A DNA stretch of 64,000 nt, taken from Alentia gelatinosa. Taxonomy: Eukaryota; Annelida; Polychaeta; Phyllodocida; Polynoidae. Positions 24,557-36,100 of this stretch are shown here, piece by piece (position 1 is the stretch's first letter; each line of letters begins with the position of its first letter). The position numbers and the translations under genes were made by a program. The notes below the pieces were generated by a model. That model ran no database searches. It was not told where the DNA came from and saw only the letters and a program-made list of their open reading frames with translations. The stretch spans positions 3,147,122-3,211,121 of the forward strand of contig OX465580.1 in assembly GCA_950022655.1 (NCBI GenBank), written 5' to 3'.

Positions 24557-24920
24557 TGTGACACAGTGTGGCTACAGCCCCACCACTGGCGCGTCTGTAG
24601 CCCAGGCCCCATCCTCCTACTCACACATGAACAGTAACACTTTCCATCTACTGTCTCGTACTAGTCGTCGGAACGGAGAGCGGGCCCGGACTGCCTTGTT
24701 CAGGGTGCTCTCCCCTCTTTATTCCAAATCCTCATACATGTGATCTACATGTGATCATTCCTTTGTTCTACGCCACCACACACGTGACCATCCCCTGTCT
24801 ACACTCGTGATGGCCCCATGCGTGATAGTCTATCTCTTCCAGTACACTTACATTTTGTATCCGAATTGTTTAATCCAAACATTACGTACAATATACTGTG
24901 TTACACTATACTGTGTTACA
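24557..24920 (-). repeat. 3' LTR of the Ty3/gypsy element
   Basis: 364 bp, near-identical to 40382-40745; four substitutions were seen by eye. On the minus strand it runs TGTAACACAG...CTGTGTCACA, the canonical TG...CA form. The outer flanks CTAC (24553-24556) and CTAT (40746-40749) may be an imperfect 4-bp target duplication. The close identity of the LTRs indicates a fairly recent insertion. Confidence 0.92.
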
Positions 24921-24933
24921 CTCCTCCTTTCTT
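24921..24933 (-). other. Polypurine tract
   Basis: On the minus strand AAGAAAGGAGGAG abuts the start of the 3' LTR, as expected for the plus-strand primer of reverse transcription. It fixes the orientation of the element. Confidence 0.75.
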
Positions 24934-25431
24934 AAGGGAAGAATTATCCATAATAATTCTTAAGAAATCATAAGATACACAGTATGTGCTATACTCGATA
25001 AATAACGTAGTATTGTTCAAGTTGTCAATAACAATTCTTAAGAAATTATAAGATACACAGTATGTGCTATACTCGATAATTAACGTAGTATTGTTCAAGT
25101 TTTTCATTGTTATATCCTTTGATCATATACTCCTCGTTGTGTATTTGGATTGTCTTTTATATATATATATATATATTCCTTAGACTATGACTGCTCTAGG
25201 TCTGAATAATAGTAAATAGTATTCAAGGATTATATTATTAAAATATGATAGGTTACTGAACTGCTTGTAGACTCAAGGCCAACAGCAACCATGATAGCTG
25301 CTTGAATGTATAGTTTTCAACACAATACAAATGGTGTCATTGAAAGAAGTCACTTTCAGACTGCAGGCCTTCTTTTGGGTCCTGTCTGTAAACCATGTGC
25401 TCTCGCGTAGTCCTGCAGTTTGTTTGATCGC
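24934..25431 (-). other. Region between env remnant and 3' LTR
   Basis: Holds a tandem duplication of about 77 bp (about 24955-25020 and 25032-25098, sharing AAGATACACAGTATGTGCTA) and a short TA microsatellite near 25158-25175. No open frame resembling the missing end of env was recognised. Confidence 0.5.
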
Positions 25432-26247
25432 TCGGGATCACCTCGAAGATATGTGACCACTCGAGATCACCTTGAAGATAGGTGACCACTCGGGATCACC
25501 TTGAAGATAGGTGACCACTCAGGATCACCTTGAAGATATGTGACCACTCAGGATCACCTTGAAGATATGTGACCACTCGGGATCACCTTGAAGATATGTG
25601 ACCACTCAGGATCACCTTGAAGATATGTGACCACTCGGGATCACCTTGAAGATATGTGACCACTCGGGATCACCTTGAAGATATGTGACCACTCAGGATC
25701 ACCTTATAGATATGTGACCACTCGGGATCACCTTGAAGATATGTGACCACTCGGGATCACCTTGAAGATATGTGACCACTCGGGATCACCTTGAAGATAG
25801 GTGACCACTCGGGATCACCTTGAAGATAGGTGACCACTCGGGATCACCTTGAAGATATGTGACCACTCGGGATCACCTTGAAGATATGTGACCACTCGGG
25901 ATCACCTTGAAGATATGTGACCACTCGGGATCACCTTGAAGATATGTGACCACTCGGGATCACCTTGAAGATATGTGACCACTCAGGATCACCTTGAAGA
26001 TATGTGACCACTCGGGATCACCTTGAAGATATGTGACCACTCAGGATCACCTTGAAGATATGTGACCACTCAGGATCACCTTGAAGATATGTGACCACTC
26101 AGGATCACCTTGAAGATATGTGACCACTCAGGATCACCTTGAAGATATGTGACCACTCGGGATCACCTTGAAGATATGTGACCACTCGGGATCACCTTGA
26201 AGATATGTGACCACTCAGGATCACCTTGAAGATATGTGACCACTCGC
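25432..26247. repeat. 29-bp minisatellite, about 28 units
   Basis: Unit GATCACCTTGAAGATATGTG followed by ACCACTCGG. Variation is mainly CTCGG/CTCAGG-type and ATATG/ATAGG changes. The array starts where the env reading frame loses similarity to its family, and 29 is not a multiple of three, so the env frame ends inside the first units. There are no unique spacers, so it is not CRISPR. Confidence 0.95.
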
Positions 26248-27804
26248 TATGAAGCACTTTTTACCTATTACCATCTCCTTCCCTTGTACTTTCCCAATCT
26301 TAAAGGGTTTTGCAGATAAAACCATCTCCTCCCCCTGATTTGTCCTCAATTCAAAGCTAGAATGCTTGCGCAACCCATTTCTAATGGTCATACCTTCACT
26401 TGTAGCAGTACAGGCTGGTTTTACTTTTAAGATGTCTATGGGAGGGGAAGCTGTAAGGGTGTACTTGACGGCCTCACAGATCACCGTGAAGACCAGTGGC
26501 CTATTGGAAGTGATTGCCCAGCGGTCCCTACCCACAAACCGTCCTTCGGGAAGGGTTAAAGGTTTCCCCATTTTCGGATTACACCATTTTTCTATTCCAT
26601 CAGTATCATTCAAGAAGTCTGACAATATACAAGTCTGATGCTTATTTACAGGGAAAGTCGGGCTCGAAAAGGGGCAATAGGGAACGATCTGAAAAGCACA
26701 CTGGTGAAAAGTATCCTCATCTATTTTGATGTAGTTAGTTCTGTCCATTTCTATCGCAAATTTTGTGAATTCTAGCTCTAACCCTACTGAATAATTAGCA
26801 CTTACGGGTACCGGTAGGTTCATGGCTTGGTATATTTCAAACTTGCCTTGTTTGTCTATTAAGGGAATCGATGTCACAATGACTGCTTTCCCATCCCCAA
26901 ATAATGCTTGACACTGTAGTTCTTGGTAGTACGCCCACAATTCCTTCTCTGTGCCGAAGGCTAAACTCATGGGGCTGGGGATCTGATCTCGTACTTTTGC
27001 TAGTATCTCTCTAAGCTCTCCAGCTGAAAGGAGGGATGGAGACAATTTTCCTGTTGCTAACTGACCCCTGTTTCCCTCTATTTCCATTATATATCTTTCG
27101 GCTCGATCTACTAGTCGTTCCAGTTCACTTATCGCTCCTTGAACCCTACCATAGTAGATGACAAAATTTCGTAGCAGTAATACTACTTGTACTATTTCCT
27201 GGGTCACGTTCATCCACTCCATTTGTAAGTCTCGAGTAGTACTTATCACTGCGTTAATCGCCCGCCGGTTGCGTGACACCTCTAGTCTTGTGACATTAAT
27301 GAGGGATAGGGATTTTCCTAGGACATGCCTTTCAATTTCCTGTGCCTTTTTCATTTTTGATACTTGGTCCTGAATAGTCCTTGTTTCGTCTTCACTAGCT
27401 ACTCCGAATAAAAACTTGAAAGCACCTCCAAGATTAATGATTGCCCTTTTATTTCTTCGGTGTAACTCCCCTAGACCCTCATGGTATGTGACTCTCAGTC
27501 TAGATAATCTTTGTTTGAGTAGGCTCATCCTTCTAGTACCAGCCTGCATTAATTGGCTATATGCCTCTTCCTCCCAATGAGTATTCTGTGTTTCCCTAAT
27601 AACCTTATTACTCTTATCTACAATATACTCTATCTTCTCCAGGTATTGCTCCACTGGAGTCATGTCTAACAGTAAGGCCAGGGGCCATTTTGAGTTAGCC
27701 AAATGTGTTTCCCCCATTTTTCTGAAGAACACATGGCTACTATGTATATGATTTGCTATTACTAGAAGCAGTGTCAAGACCGTTATTATGGTCTGCGCCA
27801 TCAT
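26221..27804 (-). pseudogene. env: Envelope fusion protein of the LTR element, C-terminus lost
   Basis: 527 residues. A hydrophobic signal peptide lies at about residues 1-22. A furin-type site RRNKR at 116-120 is followed by AIINLGGAFKFLFG, a fusion-peptide-like segment. This arrangement and the following region match the baculovirus F / errantivirus Env family, in which the protein is cleaved and drives membrane fusion. The family normally ends with a transmembrane anchor and a cytoplasmic tail. Here no such segment is seen, because the last residues are encoded by the 29-bp minisatellite and the frame stops there. The gene lies about 225 bp beyond integrase, the usual env position. It is probably inactive. 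The start is the first Met before the signal peptide. Confidence 0.85.
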
Positions 27805-28029
27805 GACTATTCATCTGGTCTGCCCTACAATAGAACATAAATAATCATTTTTAGTATTTTTTATACGTCCGTTACTACTACTGCTATATAAGAGTTGTTA
27901 AGTTCTACAACTGTACTATAATATGTTTAGCTATCCTGCTAGCTATGTACATAGGAGCCTGTAATGCTTTATGAATTTCCTTTCTTAAAAACAACCATAG
28001 CTTCTCATGTATGGGTGCTCATGATTACT

Positions 28030-29679
28030 CTACAGTAACCCTGCTAAAGCGGCCAGGAGTTTCTTTACTTCTCCTGACTTCTCTCTCTTGGATGACCTTA
28101 CTTTGTTCATTCTCCGGAACTTATGTCGGTCATCATCATCAGACTCACTACTTTCCCCTTCTCTGTCCCTTTTCAAGCCTGTTAGGGGTTCCATTTCCAT
28201 GGGCTCTGGGCCCCGCACAGACAGTGGCGACTGGAAAGCATCTGTCGCTTCGGGTGCCGATGGAGGCACCGCTGGACTTTTCAGTCTCTCTTGGGTCCTG
28301 GGAGGCATTACCTGAGCTCCTTGTGCCTCCCTATCTCTCAGCCTCTGTCTTACCTGGGATAACGGGATCTCATCCTCTGAGTCCCAGATCTCTTGGCTTC
28401 TTAGGCTCTTGTTCTGAGCATACCTCTCAGCCCCTCTGTCCCCTTCCTCACTATCTAACTCATTATTACTCAGTGAGTCCTGACTAGTTTGGTCATTGTC
28501 CTCTGTATCACTGTCAGCGGCTCTCACTGGCTCTACCGGGTTTGTAGCATACTTGCTCCTCCTGGGTGGTCTCTCCCTCACTGCCTCTTGTACCGGGACT
28601 GCCCACTCAACGTTTGCTCTCCGCAAGTGCTCTGAGTGAACCCGCTCTGTCGCCCCAGAGATCTGGTTTCGGACAGTAAAGAGGACCGGAGAGTGCTTCT
28701 CCATTATTCTGTAGTGGGGTTTCCACTTCCTATCCAGTTTGCTACTTCTTTTGAAATTGTATAGGTACACGGGATCCCCTACCTCCAATTCCCCATCTTT
28801 AGCCCTTTGATCATGGTACTTCCTCTGCTTAGCTCGTGACTTTTCTCTATTCCTAAGTACCTCTACGAAGGCCTTATGTTGTCTCTCTAGAGCAACCTGA
28901 TGGTAGTCTTCCCCTAGGTACTTAAATCTGGGTTTCAACAGGGTGTCTATGGGCAAAACAGGATCTCTTCCTGTAGCCAGGAAGAAGGGTGTAAACCCTG
29001 TGGTCTCACTAATGGATGTCCTCAGAGCAAAAAGAACTGATGGAACTAGCTGATCCCATGATCTGACATCACCCTGTAAAGTCTTAGAGACCATATCCCC
29101 CCACACCCGGTGTATCCTTTCTATCTGTCCGTTACTTGCCGGATGGTACTTGCTACTGGTTACCCGGTACACCTTCAGGCGGTCGCAAACTTCCTTAAGG
29201 ATCTCATTCACGAACTCAGTACCATTGTCTGAGAGAAGAACCAAAGGACAAGAATGTTGGGGTATGAACTTTTCGAGAAAGATGGTGGCAACGGTCTCGG
29301 CCTTTTTGTCTGGTATAGGGTAAAACTCAGGCCATCCACTATATGCATCTATGAAGGTTAGGAGATACCTATTCCCAAGATGACTTGTTTCATACGGCCC
29401 ACAGAGGTCTACCGCTACTTTTTCAAATGGAAATCGGACCGTCTCCGTTACCTGAAGGGGCCTAACTTCTTTAGTTAGATTTCTACTCCGGCAAGCTACA
29501 CATGCTGAAACATAATCTACCACATCCTTGTAGACCCCCCTCCAATGATACTTTTCCCGTATCCTGTCATAGGTCTTGTCTATCCCTGGATGACAGCATT
29601 TATCATGGCATTCTGATAATACCAACAGCTGCTGACTCTCGGGTACAACCAGCTTCAGAGACGCTTCATTCTCTGCAAT
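28030..29679 (-). pseudogene. pol: Integrase part of pol
   Basis: Retroviral-type integrase, which inserts the cDNA into the host genome. The open frame from 29625 has the zinc-binding set H7, H12, C42, C45 and the catalytic triad D73 (AVDLCGPYE), D133 (LSDNGTEF) and E169 (SNGQIERIH), with 35 residues between the last two, as in the DD35E family. A basic and acidic C-terminal region follows, with a chromodomain-free tail rich in Glu, Ser and Arg. It is in the same frame as the upstream protease-RT-RNase H and is separated from it only by one TAA at 29680-29682, so in an intact element both would be one polyprotein. The stretch just after the stop is coding in character. Confidence 0.9.
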
Positions 29680-32067
29680 TTAGAACAGGGTACCCTCTAT
29701 CAGGCAATATTGCTTGCTAATCTGCTTGGAGGGATCCTTACCCCTTAACTCTCTGATTATGGAGCTCAGTAGTTCGTCTGCTCTCTGCAACTGCCCTACT
29801 TCGTCCATGTCTGTTTTGGGGATCACTAGGACCTTACTAGATGAATCTTTCCATTTTTCCTTTTCTGCCTGCATCTGATTCCAGTGCAATTCTGGGTCTA
29901 ACTGGTCTGAATTTATCATAGCCACCTCTTCTACCTCACCTTGTACCTCAGATTCTGATGTACTCATCCAATCGGCCCTGCAGTTTTTCTTGCCTGGTAA
30001 GTATTCTATCTTACACCCATACTCGCTTATCAGCATAGCCCACCTTTGGCATTTGGTATTCTTCAGGTCACTTGCCAGGAAATGTTTCAGCGGGGCATGG
30101 TCACTTTTTACCAAGAACTCTGCCCCGTACAGGTAATGTTTCAGCTTCTGGAGGGCATAAACTATCGCATAACATTCCCTTTCCACTGTGGACCATCTGG
30201 ATTGACTGTCTGACAGTTTATGAGACACATATTGTATCACCCTTTCCCCGTCTGGAAACTCTTGAGCCAATACTGCCCCGATACATTTCTGACTTGCATC
30301 CGTATATAATATGAATGGCTTACCAATGGACGGAAACGCTAAGATTGGAGGTGAGTTCAGCTTCTCTTTTAAAATATCAAAAGATTGCTGGCACTCATCG
30401 GTCCACTTAAAGACAGCATGTTTCTTGGTAAGACGAGTTAAGGGTAACGCTATCTCAGACATTCCCGGTATAAACTTACGGTACCAACTACATGCCCCTA
30501 TGAAGCTTCGTACCTCAGTTATGTTCTCTGGCGGTTGCATTTCCTTGATGACCCTCACCTTGTCTGGGTCTGGACTAAGACCTCTCTTGTCCACTATGTG
30601 CCCTAGGTATTTGACCTGCTCCTTAAAGAAGTGGCACTTGGTTTTCTTCAGCTTCAGCCCTGCCTCTCTTAGCCTCTCAAAGACTAACCTTAAGTGTTTT
30701 AAATGATCTTCAGGGGTTTTACTGAAAATGATTACATCATCTAAGTATGGTCTACAGAAATTTTCCAAACCCCTCAGTACAGTTGACATCAGCTCACAAA
30801 ACAAGGCAGGTGCATTAACTAGGCCGAAAGGTGTAACATTAAACTCATGTAGTCCTCTGTGTGTGGCAAAACATGTTTTGGGCTTAGATTCCTCTTCTAA
30901 TTCAACTTGCCAGTATCCCGCTCTCAGGTCTAAACAGCTGAAGTACTTGCTTTCCCCTAGTTCTGCTAGTATATCGTCTATATGGGGAATAGGCCATTTG
31001 TACTGTGTGGTACATTGATTAAGTTTCCTCATGTCCACACAGAACCTGAAATCAGTGGTTCCCTTCTTCCTGACCAGTACTATGGGGCTTTGCCAGGGAG
31101 ACCGACTGGGTCGGATAACACCGGCTTCTAGCATGTCATCAATTTGTTTATCTACAATCTCCCTCTTGGCAATAGGTAATCGGTATGGTTTTTGTTGGAT
31201 GGGCAGGTGGTCTTGGGTGTCAATGTGCATCTTTAGGACATGTGTTCTGCCTAACTCAGCGTCACTACCTGCAAAGATGTCTTTATAACTATCCAGAATC
31301 TTGTTCACCTCATCCCGGTACTCCTCGGGAACTGAAACAGGGTCATTATTATCAGTTTTATTGTCCCAGGCTTGTCCCTCAAGGGCTTCATCAATGATCA
31401 AATCTATGTCCTGAATCTGAGCCACTACATTCCCTCTTTTCAGCGAGAAACCTTTTCCCGTCTGATTTATCATGCGGACTGCCACCCGATTAGTATCCGA
31501 CATATCGACCACACTCTCTACTACTTCCAAGCCCGGTTCGCGGCCCATGAACCCTGTGTCAATGCTGCTAATAAGACACACCTTCTTTTCTACCTTTTTA
31601 CAGGGTTTTACCCTAACTATTATGTTTGTGTTTGCAGGTATAAAGACATCCTCCTGTAATCTTACCAGAGATCGGATATATTTATGCTCGTCTAGCTTCA
31701 CCGCCTTACCCTCGATTGTCATAACTTTGTTTTTGAAATCACAAACAACTGCCTTCTCAACCAGAAAGTCATGCCCCAGTATGACTGATGACGTTATTCC
31801 ATCGACTACATGGAAGGTGTGGGTTACCCTCACGTTTCCCACATTGAAGGTAACTTCCCCTTTACCATGGCACCTTAACTCATCTCCGCTTACTGATGTC
31901 AACATATACTCCTGGGGTCTTAATTTGTTTAAATCTCTTTTCATTGACCGAAAGGTTTGGGTGGACACTAACGAGATGTCGGCCCCAGAGTCCACTAAGG
32001 CCCGATAGTTTTTTCCCCCGCGTCTCAGTACACACGAGCATTTCTCAAGGCCTTTAATCTCATTCAC
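29680..32067 (-). CDS. pol: Protease, reverse transcriptase and RNase H of Ty3/gypsy pol
   Basis: 795 residues in the frame as listed from 32067; the frame is open further upstream to the gag end, so the true N-terminus comes from frameshifting. Aspartic protease has the active site DSG at residues 26-28. Reverse transcriptase (about 270-460) has the catalytic box YLDD at 441-444 and the Ty3/gypsy hallmarks FCVDMRKLN and TPFGLVNAPALF. RNase H has its first acidic residue in ILYTDAS near 590. Domain order protease-RT-RNase H-integrase is that of Ty3/gypsy (Metaviridae). It ends at a TAA, after which the integrase continues in frame, so the polyprotein is cut short unless that stop is read through. 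Confidence 0.93.
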   Translation of the reverse strand: MNEIKGLEKCSCVLRRGGKNYRALVDSGADISLVSTQTFRSMKRDLNKLRPQEYMLTSVSGDELRCHGKGEVTFNVGNVRVTHTFHVVDGITSSVILGHDFLVEKAVVCDFKNKVMTIEGKAVKLDEHKYIRSLVRLQEDVFIPANTNIIVRVKPCKKVEKKVCLISSIDTGFMGREPGLEVVESVVDMSDTNRVAVRMINQTGKGFSLKRGNVVAQIQDIDLIIDEALEGQAWDNKTDNNDPVSVPEEYRDEVNKILDSYKDIFAGSDAELGRTHVLKMHIDTQDHLPIQQKPYRLPIAKREIVDKQIDDMLEAGVIRPSRSPWQSPIVLVRKKGTTDFRFCVDMRKLNQCTTQYKWPIPHIDDILAELGESKYFSCLDLRAGYWQVELEEESKPKTCFATHRGLHEFNVTPFGLVNAPALFCELMSTVLRGLENFCRPYLDDVIIFSKTPEDHLKHLRLVFERLREAGLKLKKTKCHFFKEQVKYLGHIVDKRGLSPDPDKVRVIKEMQPPENITEVRSFIGACSWYRKFIPGMSEIALPLTRLTKKHAVFKWTDECQQSFDILKEKLNSPPILAFPSIGKPFILYTDASQKCIGAVLAQEFPDGERVIQYVSHKLSDSQSRWSTVERECYAIVYALQKLKHYLYGAEFLVKSDHAPLKHFLASDLKNTKCQRWAMLISEYGCKIEYLPGKKNCRADWMSTSESEVQGEVEEVAMINSDQLDPELHWNQMQAEKEKWKDSSSKVLVIPKTDMDEVGQLQRADELLSSIIRELRGKDPSKQISKQYCLIEGTLF

Positions 32068-32135
32068 AATGACTATAGGTTTACCTGAGGCCCTCTCATC
32101 TCCCCTCCCAGTTGCCTCACCACCTGGAGGAGATT

Positions 32136-32856
32136 TTAGTTTCCCTGTTCAGGGAACTCCCCCAATTCTGCTTCAGGAGTAACTCCCCCTTCTGAAGAGG
32201 TGGTTTGACGTACTCCCTTTCTCTGGCTACCGTACTGGCTTCTGTTGCCTTTTACACGACACTGTGCCTTAAAGTGTCCTGTCTTCCCACACTTCCAGCA
32301 GCTCCCTTTCTTTCCCTCTTTCTGGCCATCACTTTTCTGAGTACCCTGACCTTCCGATTTGTCCTTGTTTTTATTTGTTTTGCTATAGCAATCCCACTTA
32401 AAATGTCCCAACTTGCCACAGTTGAAGCATTTCACTTTCTTCTTATCACCTGTCCCTGACCTTTCCCCTTCCACCCTGTCTACTTGCATGGGCTCTTCTT
32501 CTCGCCCTCGGGTGCGTAATCTCAGGTGTACAGCTGATTCATTGGCTGCAATTTGGACTGCCTGTTGGAAAGTACCAGGCATTTCCCTTATCAGTTTTCT
32601 TGCTATCTGGTTTGAGTTCAATCCCTCCACAAATAGATCAATCAACTGACGTGCAATAAACTGATTTCCCAAATCTTCACCTGGCCATGCTTCCCCTGCT
32701 AATTCTAAGATTCTCTCCGCATAACTTTGCACTGCTTCTTTTGCCCCCTGCCGAGCTTTCCGAACCCGTGCTAAAGCCTGGTTAGAGTCCTGAATCTCCC
32801 CAAATCTTTGTTTCAGCTGATCTTTTAACCCCGGCCAATCTAAAGGAGGGTTATCA
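32136..32856 (-). pseudogene. gag: gag, 3' portion with two zinc knuckles
   Basis: Capsid/nucleocapsid part of gag. It contains PPLDWPGLKDQLKQRFGEIQ, a typical Ty3/gypsy capsid region, and near the end two CCHC knuckles, CFNCGKLGHFKWDC and CWKCGKTGHFKAQC, which bind genomic RNA. The 5' part of the gene is at 39935-40166; between them lies the piggyBac insert. The open frame beyond 32856 belongs to transposon DNA, not gag. It ends at TAA 32136-32138, within the frameshift site. Confidence 0.9.
32139..32145 (-). promoter_or_regulatory. Programmed -1 frameshift site between gag and pol
   Basis: On the minus strand the end of gag reads CAG GGA AAC TAA, that is the slippery heptamer G GGA AAC directly before the gag stop. 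The pol frame is -1 relative to gag and is open from this point through the protease. The heptamer fits the X XXY YYZ rule known for retroviral gag-pro junctions. A downstream pseudoknot was not worked out. Confidence 0.8.
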
Positions 32857-32860
32857 TTAA

Positions 32861-32960
32861 CCCCTTCGCGGCGGGTGATGCCATACGGCATCAACCGTGC
32901 TGGGGCGGGATGTTGCCATATGGCATCAACTGCGCTGGGGCGGGTGATGCCGTATGGCAT
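32861..32960 (+). repeat. Left terminal repeat and three subterminal palindromes of piggyBac
   Basis: After the terminal repeat, a 34-bp unit recurs with palindromes GATGCCATACGGCATC (32877-32892), TTGCCATATGGCATCAA (about 32913-32928) and GATGCCGTATGGCATC (32945-32960), separated by GTGCTGGGGCGGG-like spacers. Regularly spaced palindromes next to a transposon end are good candidates for transposase binding sites, though this is inference. Confidence 0.7.
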
Positions 32961-33177
32961 CATTTTTGCGAGATCTCGTCGTAATGTTTTCAAATGCCGA
33001 TAAAACCTATAATAATGAATGAATTCACCTGATTTTTTGTATAGACTTAGGAAACACATAATAGTATGTAAAAAAAATAAAATATCATATCGTGTTGCCA
33101 TGGCAATATTTCGAAACATCGAACGAACACGGAGGCACGAAGCAAAATAAGCAGACGACGCCCCCCACCTCTCCAAC

Positions 33178-36100
33178 ATGGCGGAGTGGGGATCTTCAGA
33201 TAGCGATTGGGATGAATGGGAAGACGACTTACCAATAACTTCCCTCGCAATTCTTGATGAATACGATACAAAAAGATGCCAGACAACCACACAGACCACC
33301 CATCACGAGGATTTATCGGAAAATGAAAGGAATTTGACTCCCACCGAAGATGACAGCGCGGCTGAAGGCGATGCCCCCCCGGCTAAAGACGATGGAGATC
33401 CCCCCCCCGCACTTGATGCCCACCCCCAGACCTCAGCAGATGGCGAAAGCGAAGTGAAATGGAAAACGATCAAGTCGAATACGCCAAGAAAAGGTGAAAT
33501 GGATGATTTTGACGGATCTAGCAGCGGGATTTCTCCCGAATTTAGAGAAAAAAGATCGCCCATGGACTTTTTTAGACTCTTCCTGACAACCACCTTCATA
33601 CAGAGTCTGGTCACTACCACCAACAAATACGCCTCCGATAATGATGCCGATTCTTCATCAAGAAACATGAAAAAATGGAAGGATGTCGATCAACCCACAA
33701 TGAAAATATTTCTTGGAATATCTATGTTGATGGCTTTGGTCAAAAAAGTAAAAATAAAAGACTACTGGACAACGATTCGAGAGTTGACAACCCCCTATTT
33801 CGCCACTGTCATGACAAGGGATCGCTTCATACAGATACTACGGTAAGTTCGATGTCAATATCTTCAATTCATTTACTATTACTTCCATACGTTGACACCT
33901 GACATTATATATATTGAAATAAACCTCAGAGTCCCAGCTTTGCTCCCACCTACTTCCCTGATCTTTTATCTAACGTTAAAAGTCCATACGAATTGATTTT
34001 CAAATCAACATCTAATGCTGTCACTGCCGTGTCAACCCCCCTCCGCAGTTGACACCATGTTGAAGCAAGCCAAAATATGAACCGCGTAAGGTGCAACATT
34101 TTAATTCGATCATCAAGTTAATTCTCCATCAAAATGTAAAATATCATACGGGAACCAACCTCAGACTGTGGGGAATATCCTCGTATAAGTCACTTTTCAT
34201 ATATTTAATGTTAAATCCTTGTGCGAAATGATTTGATAACTCGCCCAGATTTGCTTGTCGTAGTCGGCGTCTCCCCCCACCACTGAATAGACAGCCCGGT
34301 TCGATGTCAATATCTTCAATTCATTTACTATTACATCCACACGTTGACACCTGACATTATATATACTGTAATAAACCTCAGAGACCCAGCTTTGCTCCCA
34401 CCTATTTCCCTGATCGTTTATCTAACGTTAAAAGTCCATACGAATTGATTTTCAAATCGACATCTAATGCTGTCACTGCTGTGTCAACTCCCCTCCGCAG
34501 TTGACACCATGTTGAAGCAAGCCAAAATATGAACCGCGTAAGGCGCAACGGTTAAATTCGATCATCAAGTTAATTCTCCATCAAAATGTTAAATATCATA
34601 CGGGAACCAACCTCAGACTGTGGGGAATATCCTCGTATAAGTCACTTTTCATATATTTAATGTTAAATCCTTGTGCGAAATGATTTGATAACTCGCCCAG
34701 ATTTGCTTGTCGTAGTCGGCGTCTCCCCCCACCACTGAATAGACAGCCCGGTTCGATGTCAATATCTTCAATTCATTTACTATTACTTCCACACGTTGAC
34801 ACCTGACATTATATATACTGTAATAAACCTCAGAGACCCAGCTTTGCTCCCACCTATTTCCCTGATCGTTTATCTAACGTTAAAAGTCCATACGAATTGA
34901 TTTTCAAATTGACATCTAATGCTGTCACTGCTGTGTCAACTCCCCTCCGCAGTTGACACCATGTTGAAGCAAGCCAAAATATGAACCGCGTAAGGCGCAA
35001 CGGTTAAATTCGATCATCAAGTTAATTCTCCATCAAAATGTAAAATATCATACGGGAACCAACCTCAGAGTGTGGGGAATATCCTCGTATAAGTCACTTT
35101 TCATATATTTAATGTTAAATCCTTGTGCGAAATGATTTGATAACTCGCCCAGATTTGCTTGTCGTAGTCGGCGTCTCCCCCCACCACTGAATCGCCAGCC
35201 CGGTTCGATGTCAATATCTTTAATTCATATACTATTACTTCCACACGTTCAAACCTGACAATATATATATTGAAATAAACCTCAGAGTCTCGGCTTTGCT
35301 CCCACCTATCTCCCTGATCGTATATATAATGTTAAAAGCCTTTACGAATTGATTTTCAGATACTTCAACTTTCCCGGAGAGCCAGCAGTACCTAGACGAG
35401 CAGGGCGGCCTCGTACAACAGCAGTGGCCAGGGTTCAATGGCTGATGGATCATTTTAACTCCATAGCGAAGAAAATATACCATCCCAGACGAGAAATCGC
35501 AATAGATGAAACAATGGTCAAACACAAGGGGCGATGTGAGCACATCCACTACATGCCAGCCAAACCAACAAAATGGGGGTTGAAGTTCTGGGTCGCCGCA
35601 GAAAGCGTGACAGGTGAATAGATTTATTTTTTGCAACTTGGCGTCTACTGTCATCTCTTTCTAAATTAATTTGTACAGGCTTTTAACGTTAGATAAACGA
35701 TCAGGGAGCTATATAGAAGCAAAGCCGAGACTCTCATGTTTATTCCAGTATATATATTGTCAGGTTTGAACGTGTGGAAGTAATAGTATATGAATTAAAG
35801 ATATTGACATCGAACCGGGCTGGCGATGCAGTGGTGGGGGGAGACGCCGACTACGACAAGCAAATCCGGGCGAGTTAGGAAATCATTTCGCACAAGGATT
35901 GAACATTAAATATACGAATAATGACTTATACGAGGATATTCCCCACACTCTGAGTTTTGTTCCCGTATAATATTTAACATTTTGATCGCGAATTAACTTG
36001 ATGATCGAATTAAACCGTTGCGCCTTACGCGGTTCATTTTTTGGCTTGCTTCAACATGGTGTCAACTGCGGAGGGGAGTTGACACAGCAGTGACAGCATT

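Noticed and set aside
25432..26247. Regular 29-bp repeats resembling a CRISPR array
   Set aside because: Units are directly head to tail without unique spacers, the setting is a eukaryotic retroelement, and there are no cas genes.
32857..33299. Gag frame appearing to extend to 33299 on the minus strand
   Set aside because: Beyond 32856 the sequence is the left end of piggyBac, so the extra residues are not gag.
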